Assembly (NCBI GenBank): GCA_944323275.1
Contig: CALUSA010000007.1
Span: 1 to 51,127, forward strand
DNA length: 51,127 nt
Reading direction: 5' to 3'
Source: Candidatus Gastranaerophilales bacterium
GTDB lineage: Bacteria; Cyanobacteriota; Vampirovibrionia; Gastranaerophilales; Gastranaerophilaceae
This document shows, piece after piece, positions 43,802 through 51,127 of the stretch. The notes under the pieces were generated by a model. It did no database searches. It worked only from the letters and a program-made list of their open reading frames with translations, and had not been told where the DNA came from. Numbering within the stretch: position 1 is the first letter of the stretch; the number at the start of each line of letters is the position of its first letter. The position numbers and the translations under genes were made by a program.

Positions 43802-44068
43802 ATGCAAATGACAGAAAACTTTTTTAAACAACCCTTCGGAATGAATATAAAAGTTCCGGTTAAAACTATAAAACAGGTCGAAAAAACTGCAGAAGGTACA
43901 GTCAGCGGTTTGTGGGAACCTTTGTTTAATTTTATAGATACCAATCAACAGGTTTTTAACGGCAATGTAGCCAATGAGATTGAAAAGTACAATCTTATGC
44001 AGTACAACCTCGGTGCTGCCTTAAGAAGGGATAAGGTGACAGGTATTGATTTTGATGTAAAAGGATAA
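43802..44068 (+). CDS. Small unknown protein
   Basis: The 88-residue polar protein (Met-Gln-Met start, so ATG 43802 or 43808) has a GGGATT ribosome site just upstream, a TATAAA box and a clean terminator after it. The sequence NFFKQPFGMNIKVPVKTIKQVEKTAEGTVSGLWEPLFNFIDTN is unlike anything I recognise. No signal peptide or membrane segment. Confidence 0.65.
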   Translation: MQMTENFFKQPFGMNIKVPVKTIKQVEKTAEGTVSGLWEPLFNFIDTNQQVFNGNVANEIEKYNLMQYNLGAALRRDKVTGIDFDVKG

Positions 44069-44115
44069 TATCTGTACATCTGTCTTGAGCAAAAAAGTAA
44101 AGCTTTCATAAATAA

Positions 44116-44151
44116 AAAACACTCCTGTTTATTAACGGGAGTGTTTTTTAT
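44116..44151. terminator. Bidirectional terminator
   Basis: AAAAACACTCC pairs with GGAGTGTTTTT, giving T runs on both strands. It separates the 88-residue protein gene (+) from the ompH-like gene (-). Confidence 0.85.
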
Positions 44152-44169
44152 TCAACTATTTTATTTTAA

Positions 44170-44631
44170 TTATTTTACTGCTTTGGCAATTTCAGATGTA
44201 ATATCTGTTCCGCCGTACAATACAACACCTTTAGCGAGAACTATTTCATAGTTAGCAGCTTTAGCCTGTTGATTGATTATTGAAGAAATGCTTTTGTCTA
44301 TAGCGGCAAGTTTTTTTGCATAGTCTTTCTGGATAGAATTTCTTTTTGCATTTAATTCTTTATTGTATTTGTTTTCCAGCTCTTTTTTCTTGGTGGCATT
44401 TGTTTCTTTTGCTACGTTAGCTCTTGCTGTTGTAACAAAATTAGCCAAATCTTTGATTTTTGCTTCTCTGTCAGCTTTAAGTGCTTTTACCTGAGAAGAA
44501 GATGCAACAACTTTTTGAACATCAACTACAGCAATTTTACTCGGTACGTTAGAAATTGCATAATTGTTCACTGACATACCTATAACAAAAGCTGCTATAC
44601 CTAAAGCTGCATACTTAACACAATTTTTCAT
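44170..44631 (-). CDS. OmpH/Skp-family periplasmic chaperone
   Basis: The 153-residue protein starts with a signal peptide (MKNCVKYAALGIAAFVIGMSV). Then comes KIAVVDVQKVVASSSQVKAL, the conserved OmpH/Skp opening strand and helix, a long Lys/Glu coiled coil (~50-120) and the closing YEIVLAKGVVLYGGTDITSEIA strand, typical of OmpH. Skp trimers hold unfolded outer-membrane proteins in the periplasm, fitting the autotransporters here. GGAGAGAG precedes the ATG. Confidence 0.9.
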   Translation of the reverse strand: MKNCVKYAALGIAAFVIGMSVNNYAISNVPSKIAVVDVQKVVASSSQVKALKADREAKIKDLANFVTTARANVAKETNATKKKELENKYNKELNAKRNSIQKDYAKKLAAIDKSISSIINQQAKAANYEIVLAKGVVLYGGTDITSEIAKAVK

Positions 44632-44911
44632 AAAACTCTCTCCTTTTTCCAGTATAAAAAATTTTTTATATAGCTATTTTAACGGCAAAACTGTTTTTTA
44701 TCAATAATCTGTTTTCAAAAATTAATATTTACCGCCTGCCCTAAACCACAAATGTTTGCCCGGTTTGATATACAAATGGCTGAGGTTCAAAATGTGTAGC
44801 GATATCTTATTTTGCTTACCTCAACCGCATGAATGAATTGATTACGGGGGTTACAGCATTTATGATATAATTCGGGTAGATAAAGAGTTGATTTAAAAAG
44901 TAAGGAACATT

Positions 44912-45940
44912 ATGGAAGCAATAATTCACGGAGTTTTGACACTGCTGAACCTGTGCCTGATTGTGGGGTGCTGTGTTGTATTTACGAATGCCGTAGAGCA
45001 CATGGGAAAATTATACAAACTGAATGAAGGAGCCGTGGGCAGTATATTGGCTGCTGTCGGAACAGCACTGCCGGAAACAATAGTTCCTCTTGTGGCAATA
45101 CTCGGGGCATACCTTGCGCACACTGATGTGAACGTGGGTAAAGAAATCGGTATCGGTGCAATACTCGGTGCTCCGTTTTTACTTTCGACATTAGCGATGT
45201 TTGTTACAGGGCTTGCCGTTCTTATTTTTTGGAAGGCAGGGAAAAGAGAACACGCAATGAATGCGCACTATGAAGTAATGTTTCGTGATTTAAAATTCTT
45301 TTTCATAAGTTATACTATTGCAATAGCCGCAGGTTTTATACCTTTTAAATACGGAAAAATTGCCTGTGCTGTTGCATTGTTTGCGTATTATATTCTTTAC
45401 GTATTCAGAACCCTTAACTGTGCACACTGCGAAGGTATGGAGGGGGAAGAACTTGATGAACTGCTGTTTACCAGAATTTTAAGAAAATACAATAAGCTTG
45501 TTGTATGGCTGCAGATAATTGTTTCTATTTCGTTATTAATAGTATTCGCACACATGTTTGTAGGGCAGATACAGTTCTTTGCAAAATTGTTCAGTATAAA
45601 TCCTCTTGTTTTGAGTCTTATACTTGCACCTATTGCTACGGAGCTGCCCGAAAAATTCAACAGCGTACTGTGGGTAAGCCAGAGCAAAGACACACTTGCG
45701 CTCGGAAATATTACGGGAGCAATGGTTTTTCAGAGTTGTATTCCTACCGCTATCGGCATACTTTTGACACCGTGGGTCTTTGGTATGGAATCCGTAATAA
45801 ACATTGTGCTTGTTTATCTTTCAACCGTTATTTTGTTCATCAATCTTTTTAGAGATAAAGCCTTTAGTCCGCATATACTGATAACCTGCGGTGCTTTTTA
45901 TGTGATTTATCTTATTTACATTTTTTGGAAAGTAATTTAA
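44912..45940 (+). CDS. Cation/Ca2+ antiporter of the CaCA family
   Basis: The 342-residue polytopic protein has two inverted alpha repeats typical of sodium/calcium exchangers: GTALPETIVPLVA..GIGAILGAPFLL (~50-95) and APIATELPEKFNSV..LALGNITGAMVFQSCIP (~235-285). The acidic residues in LPE bind cations. About ten helices; a charged loop (~150-175) separates the halves. It probably exports Ca2+ or another cation. AAGGA precedes the ATG, with a TATAAT box about 45 bases upstream. Confidence 0.88.
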   Translation: MEAIIHGVLTLLNLCLIVGCCVVFTNAVEHMGKLYKLNEGAVGSILAAVGTALPETIVPLVAILGAYLAHTDVNVGKEIGIGAILGAPFLLSTLAMFVTGLAVLIFWKAGKREHAMNAHYEVMFRDLKFFFISYTIAIAAGFIPFKYGKIACAVALFAYYILYVFRTLNCAHCEGMEGEELDELLFTRILRKYNKLVVWLQIIVSISLLIVFAHMFVGQIQFFAKLFSINPLVLSLILAPIATELPEKFNSVLWVSQSKDTLALGNITGAMVFQSCIPTAIGILLTPWVFGMESVINIVLVYLSTVILFINLFRDKAFSPHILITCGAFYVIYLIYIFWKVI

Positions 45941-45941
45941 T

Positions 45942-46120
45942 TTGTCTGAGTGGGACCTCGCTTGTAGGAGTGGTACACTGAGTGCGAGTGGCACCGAGTC
46001 TAGCATTTTACGGAAGTGACCCCATGTACTTGTTGCGAGTGCCTGGGTTATAAGATGGCGGTTGAACTTGTTTTATGCACTCGTTCAATAAGTTATCGGG
46101 GTCAGTTGACTATATGAAAT
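45942..46120 (+). repeat. Mosaic intergenic repeat, copy B
   Basis: Begins one base after the exchanger stop codon. It matches copy A at a constant offset of 20,200 bases, with two substitutions and no gaps over 178 bases. It consists of one left and one right module. Confidence 0.85.
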
Positions 46121-46470
46121 TATAAATCAGTAATATAGTGTATTTAACTGTTATATATATATTTAAAAATAGTTAACATTAAGTGTACTTTGTACTTTTC
46201 AAAAATGAAAAGATGTGTTAAGATTTTTAATACAAACCTTAAATTACTGGCAATTTTTTTGAGCCGCATGTTTTTATTTATATGTGAAGTCGATGAAAAT
46301 TGTGTGTGAAAGGAAGTAATCTGAATGTTAAAACTTATCAGCAATTTTATTGAGTCTGTTCTTTTAGGTCTTTGTGAACCTGCTCTTGTATATATCACAG
46401 TAGATTGTGACAAATATTCAAGAAGATAGTTTTCACCTCTGTTTAGTTTGTTTTTATACCTCCGGAAGTA
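46121..46470. other. Spacer between mosaic repeat copies B and C
   Basis: Contains the 34-codon frame at 46325-46429 and, before it, AT-rich DNA with an imperfect AAGTGTAC/GTACTT repeat. No other gene is supported. Confidence 0.4.
46325..46429 (+). CDS. Possible small protein of 34 residues
   Basis: ATG at 46325 is preceded by GGAAG at good spacing and read for 34 codons to TAG. The product starts MLKLISNFIESVLLGLCEP, a short amphipathic or hydrophobic helix, with a polar C terminus ending in SRR. It lies between two copies of the mosaic repeat. The size and hydrophobic start would suit a membrane micropeptide or type I toxin, but this is conjecture; a chance frame is possible. Confidence 0.35.
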   Translation: MLKLISNFIESVLLGLCEPALVYITVDCDKYSRR

Positions 46471-46471
46471 T

Positions 46472-46590
46472 TTGTCTGAGTGCGACCTCGTTTGTATGAG
46501 AGGTAGATTCTCAGGTACTTGTTGTTAAATAATGGACTTGTTTATTGCACAGGTTCAACGAGCAGCCGGAGTCGGTTGACTATATGAAGA
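46472..46590 (+). repeat. Mosaic intergenic repeat, copy C (diverged, shortened)
   Basis: Starts TTGTCTGAGTGCGACCTCGT like the left module, lacks the middle, and ends with the right module ACTTGTTTATTGCACAGGTT..CGG..TTGACTATATGAAG, which is closest to the last right module of copy A (25921-25974). Confidence 0.75.
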
Positions 46591-46672
46591 TAGTTTCCTT
46601 AAAAGTTTTTTAATTACTCAGGTTTATGGTAAAATAGCACTATAAATTTTAAAGTAAATTTCGGGAACTTTT

Positions 46673-47848
46673 ATGGATAAAAATTTAAACGTATTACTTG
46701 TTGACCGTGATGAAAATTCGAGAAGCATTGTAAAAGCATATCTTTCAGAACTTGAGGGTGTTGGTATTGCTGCAGAATTTTCCGACAGTGAGTCTGTTTT
46801 TAATCTTGCCGCAGAGTCCGGCAAGTGTATTGTTCTTATCGATACATCAGAAAATTTAGACAAAGCTGTAAATGAAATAAAAACAATCAAATCTCTGAAT
46901 AAAGATGCATTTATAATAGCAATGTCCAACAGGTCATCTGCCGACATTGTTATCAAAGTTATGCGTGCAGGTGCAAAAGAGTTTATTTTAAAACCGATTA
47001 TAAAAACAGAGTTTTTAGAAATTTTAAATAATACTATCACGGATATAAATTCTGAGGAAAATAAAGACAGCTGCAAAATTATTTCGACCTTTTCAAACAA
47101 AGGAGGAATAGGAAAAACTTCTATTGCTGTTAACCTTGCCGTTGAACTGGCGCAAATGACAAAAGAAAAAGTTGCGCTTATTGACCTTAATCTGCAACTG
47201 GGAGATGTAGCAACATTTTTAGACCTTACACCGCCTTTTGCGATGGATTATATTGCAGACAATATCAATAATCTTGACGGTGAAGAACTGTTAAAAACAA
47301 TGACTCGGTACAAAAATACAAGTCTTTACGTTATTGCAGACCCTTTAAACATAGATAAGTCAAAAGATATAACCGCAGAACAAATAGAAAATATTTTGGC
47401 TGCGTTGAAAAAGACTTTTTCGTATATTGTTATTGATATAGGAACAAATATTGACTCTAAGACCATTAAAGCACTTGATTTCAGTGATTTGATACTGTTG
47501 ATAGCAATAGTTAACCTTCCTGCAATAAGAAGCACTCAAAGATGTATGGAACTGTTTGATAAATTAGGGTACAATGCTGATAAAATAAAACTTGTGCTCA
47601 ACAGATATATGGGCAATGAGGATATAAAAACAGCAGATATCGAAGAAGTTGTTAAACAGAAGGTCTACTGGAAAATACCGAACAATTATCTTATAATGAT
47701 GTCGGCAATAAATAAAGGGGTTCCTGTAAACGAGATTAATCCTGATTCTAATGTTGCACTCAATTACAAGGATTTTGCTTCAAAAATATCGGATTGTCTT
47801 ATAACGCAAAAACTAAGCAAAAATTATAACAGAGAAACAAGAATATAG
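46673..47848 (+). CDS. REC-ParA fusion ATPase, CpaE/TadZ-like
   Basis: The 391-residue protein has a receiver-like N terminus (~1-125: VDRDE pocket, LIDTSE at the phospho site, Lys107 in LKPI) and a MinD/ParA ATPase (~133-370) with deviant Walker A KGGIGKT (143-149) and VALIDLNLQLGDVATFL. This matches CpaE/TadZ, which places Tad pili at a cell pole. The receiver could still be phosphorylated. No other Tad genes lie in the window, so it may instead localise another apparatus. GGGAAC precedes the ATG. Confidence 0.85.
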   Translation: MDKNLNVLLVDRDENSRSIVKAYLSELEGVGIAAEFSDSESVFNLAAESGKCIVLIDTSENLDKAVNEIKTIKSLNKDAFIIAMSNRSSADIVIKVMRAGAKEFILKPIIKTEFLEILNNTITDINSEENKDSCKIISTFSNKGGIGKTSIAVNLAVELAQMTKEKVALIDLNLQLGDVATFLDLTPPFAMDYIADNINNLDGEELLKTMTRYKNTSLYVIADPLNIDKSKDITAEQIENILAALKKTFSYIVIDIGTNIDSKTIKALDFSDLILLIAIVNLPAIRSTQRCMELFDKLGYNADKIKLVLNRYMGNEDIKTADIEEVVKQKVYWKIPNNYLIMMSAINKGVPVNEINPDSNVALNYKDFASKISDCLITQKLSKNYNRETRI

Positions 47849-47862
47849 TTGGAGATAGAAAA

Positions 47863-48237
47863 TTGTCTTTAAAAGATAGAATCAAAAGTAAAAAAAACAG
47901 CGGTTATGCTACAGAAGCCGGTGAGTACAGAATTTCAATCACAAAACTGGCAAAAGCAGCAGCGAATGTAAAAAATCCTGCTGATTTGGGTAATATTGTA
48001 AGAGAGTTTACACGCTTTTTAAACGCAATGGAAACTAAAGACGCCCAGTTAATTTTCAGAGGGAATTTTGACCTGGGTCAGAGAACTCTTTTAAATTGCG
48101 TACTGGCTAATTTTATTGATGACGGCACTTATGAAGAAGATGATGATGAGGATTTTGTTTCAAACGAATCTTCCAAACTTGTACGCAAAAGAAAATCCGT
48201 CAAAGAACGACTCGCCGAAGAAACAGAAGAAGCGTAA
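47863..48237 (+). CDS. Small unknown protein downstream of the CpaE-like gene
   Basis: The 124-residue protein starts at TTG with GGAG upstream, 14 bases after the CpaE-like stop, so it is probably co-transcribed and perhaps a partner. The basic N terminus (LKDRIKSKKNS) and helical core (LAKAAANVKNPADLGNIVREFTRFLNAME) are followed by a very acidic linker (TYEEDDDEDF) and a charged tail. No family recognised. Confidence 0.65.
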   Translation: MSLKDRIKSKKNSGYATEAGEYRISITKLAKAAANVKNPADLGNIVREFTRFLNAMETKDAQLIFRGNFDLGQRTLLNCVLANFIDDGTYEEDDDEDFVSNESSKLVRKRKSVKERLAEETEEA

Positions 48238-48392
48238 AACAAACAGCATTTGAAAATTTAAATCGCTGAAATATCATTATTTTGACGATTGCTTATTTGT
48301 CCAAAATTATAGAAAAATGGCAATAAAAACTGTTTTTTGGTTTTTATAAATATAGTATAGCAATAGTCAAAAAAATGAGTTAAAATAAAATA

Positions 48393-48575
48393 ATGGACAA
48401 TATTGTTGATATTAAAGAGAAACTGGCACAAAAAAACAGAGCTGTTGATACAAAAGACAACAAGCCTTCTAAAAATGTGCACAATAATGCAACAAACCCT
48501 ATTTTAAAAAAACTTATGCAGTTTAAAAATGACACACTGTCCAAAAAATTTGATATAAATGATTTGTTTAAATAA
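48393..48575 (+). CDS. Small unknown protein, first gene of the prmC operon
   Basis: The 60-residue, Lys/Asn-rich protein (MDNIVDIKEKLAQKNR start) ends with its stop directly touching the next ATG, the main sign that it is real. A TAAAAT box (48381-48386) lies six bases before its ATG and there is no ribosome site, suggesting a leaderless start. Function unknown. Confidence 0.5.
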   Translation: MDNIVDIKEKLAQKNRAVDTKDNKPSKNVHNNATNPILKKLMQFKNDTLSKKFDINDLFK

Positions 48576-49079
48576 ATGTATTACCTTAAAAATACTCTTT
48601 TTCAAGATTTGACTAAAAATCAGAAATCGGCGTTGTTCGGTTTTATAAAAAGTTTTGTAAAAAAACATGAACAAAAAACAACGGAAGAAATTCTTAATTT
48701 GTTCATAGAAGATGAACAGTATTATTTTGAACAAAAAAATCCGCACTTTGAGTGGATTATAAGCGAGTTTGAAAAAGATAATTTTATAAAAGAGCTTACC
48801 GTGCTTATTGATGAAAATAAAAAACAGCTTGCAATAAAACAAGCGCAAAAACCTTTTCTGGAAAAACAAAAAGCACTTGCTAAGGAACAAAGAAAAAAAG
48901 CTGCGGAGTTTAAACTGTCAAAACAGCAGCCGACTAAAAAGCAACTGTATTATTATGATATGCTTTGTAAAAAGTATAATATTAATAAAGAGCCGGTTGA
49001 AAATTTATCACGTCTTGATTTAAAAAACATGATAGGGAAAATTATAGATGAACACGATACGGGACTTAAAGAAATCTGA
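48576..49079 (+). CDS. Unknown coiled-coil protein upstream of prmC
   Basis: The 167-residue protein starts on the base after the previous stop and overlaps the prmC start by 32 bases, so it sits inside an operon. The N-terminal third (KNQKSALFGFIKSFVKKHE) is helical, the middle is a Lys/Gln-rich coil (KKQLAIKQAQKPFLEKQKA), and the end (TKKQLYYYDMLCKKYNI..LSRLDLKNMIGKIIDE) looks like a small SAP/HeH-type helical unit. No certain family. Confidence 0.65.
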   Translation: MYYLKNTLFQDLTKNQKSALFGFIKSFVKKHEQKTTEEILNLFIEDEQYYFEQKNPHFEWIISEFEKDNFIKELTVLIDENKKQLAIKQAQKPFLEKQKALAKEQRKKAAEFKLSKQQPTKKQLYYYDMLCKKYNINKEPVENLSRLDLKNMIGKIIDEHDTGLKEI

Positions 49080-49908
49080 TTTAATAAAAGCATATATCGA
49101 TTCCGGTTTTTCTGCCGAAACTGCTGCAGCGGAAATTGATTTTGCAATAGAAATTATCAGCGGGCTTACGCCGAAGGATTTGATTGTCGGTATCATGCCG
49201 TCGCTTAAGGACTTACAAAAAATTTATGATGCAGTACAGACCCGTCTTTCAACAAGACAGCCTATGGCACAGATTCTTGGATATGCTTTTTTTATGGGTA
49301 ATAAATTTGAAGTTTCAATTAATACACTGATTCCTCGTCCGGAAACAGAACTGCTTGTGAGAAAAGCGATTGATATAATAAAAGAAAAAGACTTTAAACA
49401 AATACTCGATATCGGTACAGGAAGCGGCTGTATAGCCTGTATGATTGCAAAAAATACACGTTCACAGGTTCTCGGGGTTGATGTGTCAAACGACGCTCTT
49501 AAAATTGCATTGAACAATGCAATGCACCTCGATTTGATGAACAGAGCACTTTTTAGAAAGTCTGATTTGTTTTCAAAAATCAGAGAAGACGAAAAATTTG
49601 ACATGATTGTGTCCAATCCGCCGTATATCCCATTAAAAGACCGTCCACACCTGCAAATTGAGGTAAGAGATTTTGAACCGGAAACAGCACTTTATACACA
49701 AGATGACAGCGGACTTGAGTATTATGAAAAAATTTCTTCTAAAGCACATCAATACTTGAATACAAACGGCTATCTGGCTTTTGAAACAGGTGACACACAG
49801 GCGGAAAAAGTTAAAGCAATAATGACGGATTGTGCCTTTAAAAATATTGAAATACTTAAAGATGTCACCGGCATACAACGTGTGGTGTGCGGTGTTTTAA
49901 ATATTTAA
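49048..49908 (+). CDS. prmC: Release-factor glutamine methyltransferase
   Basis: The 286-residue SAM enzyme methylates the GGQ glutamine of release factors RF1 and RF2. It has the helical N-terminal domain, the GTGSG SAM site (DIGTGSGCIA, 121-130), a GVDVS acidic end and the catalytic NPPY (190-193). The start lies inside the upstream gene, so translation is coupled. It converges on the ccdA-like gene with seven bases between. Confidence 0.94.
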   Translation: MNTIRDLKKSDLIKAYIDSGFSAETAAAEIDFAIEIISGLTPKDLIVGIMPSLKDLQKIYDAVQTRLSTRQPMAQILGYAFFMGNKFEVSINTLIPRPETELLVRKAIDIIKEKDFKQILDIGTGSGCIACMIAKNTRSQVLGVDVSNDALKIALNNAMHLDLMNRALFRKSDLFSKIREDEKFDMIVSNPPYIPLKDRPHLQIEVRDFEPETALYTQDDSGLEYYEKISSKAHQYLNTNGYLAFETGDTQAEKVKAIMTDCAFKNIEILKDVTGIQRVVCGVLNI

Positions 49909-49915
49909 TATAAAC

Positions 49916-50623
49916 TTATATAAATCTGCTGAACACTTTGTAATAAAGGAAAAAAGCGAATGCAATAAGTATTAAACCGCTGATTTTTGTAAGAATATCA
50001 GTATATTTTGCAAATGAAGAAAGATTTTTTAAAACAGATGTAAACAATCCGGCAACAAGAATTATCATCCCCTGCCCCAGAGAAAATAAAAACAGCATTA
50101 ATGCGGCATAAAATAAATTTGCACTCATAGAAGCAGTTGCCATTATTCCTGCAAGTATCGGGGTTGAACATGGTGATGAAGCAAGGGCAAAAACCATTCC
50201 CAGAATCAACGGATATGTTATAAAATTATGTTTATCACTTTGCGGAAATTTTTTAACCAGTACAGGAAAATTTATATCAATAAGCCCGATAAGATTCAGA
50301 CCGAATATCATAATCAATGATGTCAAAATCAGAACAAAATAAACACGGCTTGAGGCGTCAAATATTTGTCCCGTCAATGCACAAACCATCCCTATTGCTG
50401 TCAGGCAGATTGACAGCCCCAGAATAAAAAATATTATTTGTAATAAATTTTTAGAAGTTCTTTTTTCTGATGAACTGCCTATATAGCTCACTACAATGGG
50501 CAGCATTCCTATTCCGCACGGAGATAAAGAGGCAACAACACCGCCTAAAAAGCAGAGTGCAAGTATAAGCAGAGAGAATTCTCCTCTGACATTTGCCTGA
50601 AAAAATGCAACCAGATTATCCAT
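49916..50623 (-). CDS. CcdA/DsbD-type transmembrane thiol transporter
   Basis: The 235-residue protein has about six helices, with SLSPCGIGMLPIVVSYIG near the N terminus and ASSPCSTPILAGI midway: the two Pro-Cys sites of CcdA/DsbD that pass electrons from cytoplasmic thioredoxin to the periplasm. It overlaps the stop of the preceding membrane-anchored thioredoxin gene by eight bases, so the pair forms a reductase module for extracytoplasmic disulfides or cytochrome c maturation. AAAGG precedes the ATG. Confidence 0.9.
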   Translation of the reverse strand: MDNLVAFFQANVRGEFSLLILALCFLGGVVASLSPCGIGMLPIVVSYIGSSSEKRTSKNLLQIIFFILGLSICLTAIGMVCALTGQIFDASSRVYFVLILTSLIMIFGLNLIGLIDINFPVLVKKFPQSDKHNFITYPLILGMVFALASSPCSTPILAGIMATASMSANLFYAALMLFLFSLGQGMIILVAGLFTSVLKNLSSFAKYTDILTKISGLILIAFAFFLYYKVFSRFI

Positions 50624-51020
50624 TTATTAAACCTTTTAGTATAGCTTCCAATTCTTGTTCAGTCATATAGCCTTCTGTTTTTTTATAAATATTCCCGTCT
50701 TTTTTTACAAATATCATTGCCGGAACGAGGGTTATATTATATTTTTTTATCAAAGCCTCGGTAGTTGAATCATTTGTTTGTGTAGTATATTTTCTGTATT
50801 CAACTTTATCTGCATATCTGGGCATAACAACACTAGTCACGCCTTCGAGCTTTTTACAGTCCAAACACATAGGAGAAGAAAATTTTATTACCTGAGGTTT
50901 TGTATAACTGCTCTGAGCCTGAGCCTTAAATGCTGTTTGGTCGGTATTTGTTTTATCTAAAATAAAATAAGTTACAACCGGTACAAATAAAATAGCAAGA
51001 GTAACAATCCAATTTTTCAT
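50616..51020 (-). CDS. Membrane-anchored thioredoxin-like protein
   Basis: The 134-residue protein has an N-terminal signal anchor (WIVTLAILFVPVVTYFIL) and a thioredoxin fold with active site MCLDCKK (Cys52, Cys55) and cis-proline in LVPAMIF. It faces the periplasm and should receive electrons from the CcdA-like protein of the overlapping downstream gene. AAGGAG precedes the ATG. The last 107 bases of the window hold only AT-rich promoter-like DNA. Confidence 0.9.
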   Translation of the reverse strand: MKNWIVTLAILFVPVVTYFILDKTNTDQTAFKAQAQSSYTKPQVIKFSSPMCLDCKKLEGVTSVVMPRYADKVEYRKYTTQTNDSTTEALIKKYNITLVPAMIFVKKDGNIYKKTEGYMTEQELEAILKGLING

Positions 51021-51127
51021 ATATTATTCTCCTTAATACATATTTTAATATAACATACAATAATTTATGAATATTTATATTGTATAAGTGTTTAATACGT
51101 TATATTATAAATAAAAATTTTGAGCTT

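Noticed and set aside
46144-46413. 89-codon minus-strand frame between repeat copies
   Set aside because: No ribosome site, implausible composition, and opposite a better small frame.

Overview
The window is AT-rich chromosomal DNA of a diderm, probably anaerobic bacterium. My best placement is a gut-type Melainabacteria/Gastranaerophilales lineage (non-photosynthetic relatives of cyanobacteria). This is inference: there is no rRNA here, and no sequence search was possible. Supporting signs are an outer membrane (autotransporters, OmpH/Skp, LpxL-type acyltransferase), anaerobe oxidative-stress genes (PerR, rubredoxin, rubrerythrin, Rex), a diaminopimelate decarboxylase gene next to a CdaA-type diadenylate cyclase, and several lineage-looking proteins that carry a short N-terminal Phe-centred motif. 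Other AT-rich diderms are not excluded.

Layout. 0-3.2 kb: the end of an autotransporter, a cluster of hairpin repeats, and a soluble histidine kinase coupled to a REC-GGDEF-REC protein whose first two domains look inactive. 3.4-7.2 kb: minus-strand genes for a small Phe-motif protein, a signal-peptide protein, a DUF2142 membrane protein and an HExxH protein. 7.3-13.5 kb: a SIS-domain isomerase, then an MMPL exporter, phosphopantetheinyl transferase, O-methyltransferase and LpxL-like acyltransferase. This looks like the accessory half of an aryl-polyene/flexirubin-type pathway without its synthase genes. 13.7-18.9 kb: an unknown protein, a DUF2130 putative nuclease, and a converging two-gene ATPase plus HNH nuclease operon resembling Septu (PtuA/PtuB) defence. 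19.2-19.6 kb: a tRNA-Val whose leader holds two tandem tRNA-derived repeat units.

19.6-30.3 kb: a TPR protein, a PLP enzyme of the aluminium-resistance/methionine gamma-lyase family, a full autotransporter, a zinc-ribbon protein, a mosaic intergenic repeat, the PerR-rubredoxin-rubrerythrin module, then lysA, cdaA and eda. 30.3-37.7 kb: a MarR-controlled DHA2 drug exporter with two tandem operators, a DUF2023-like protein, YbaK, thioredoxin, Rex, a GNAT-like protein, PadR plus a DUF512 radical-SAM protein, and a Phe-motif protein. 38.2-43.4 kb: glutamine synthetase, then a three-gene operon of Phe-motif proteins including two large membrane paralogues. 43.8-51.1 kb: a small protein behind a long palindrome, OmpH, a CaCA exchanger, two more copies of the mosaic repeat flanking a 34-codon reading frame, a CpaE/TadZ-like ATPase, several small proteins, PrmC, and a thioredoxin/CcdA pair.

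Functional themes are redox and peroxide control (Rex, PerR, rubredoxin, rubrerythrin, thioredoxins, CcdA), envelope biology and secretion, and lineage-specific proteins of unknown role. The most novel signals are the N-terminal Phe motif shared by otherwise unrelated proteins, the tRNA-derived leader repeats, the mosaic intergenic repeat, and the synthase-less polyene-like locus.
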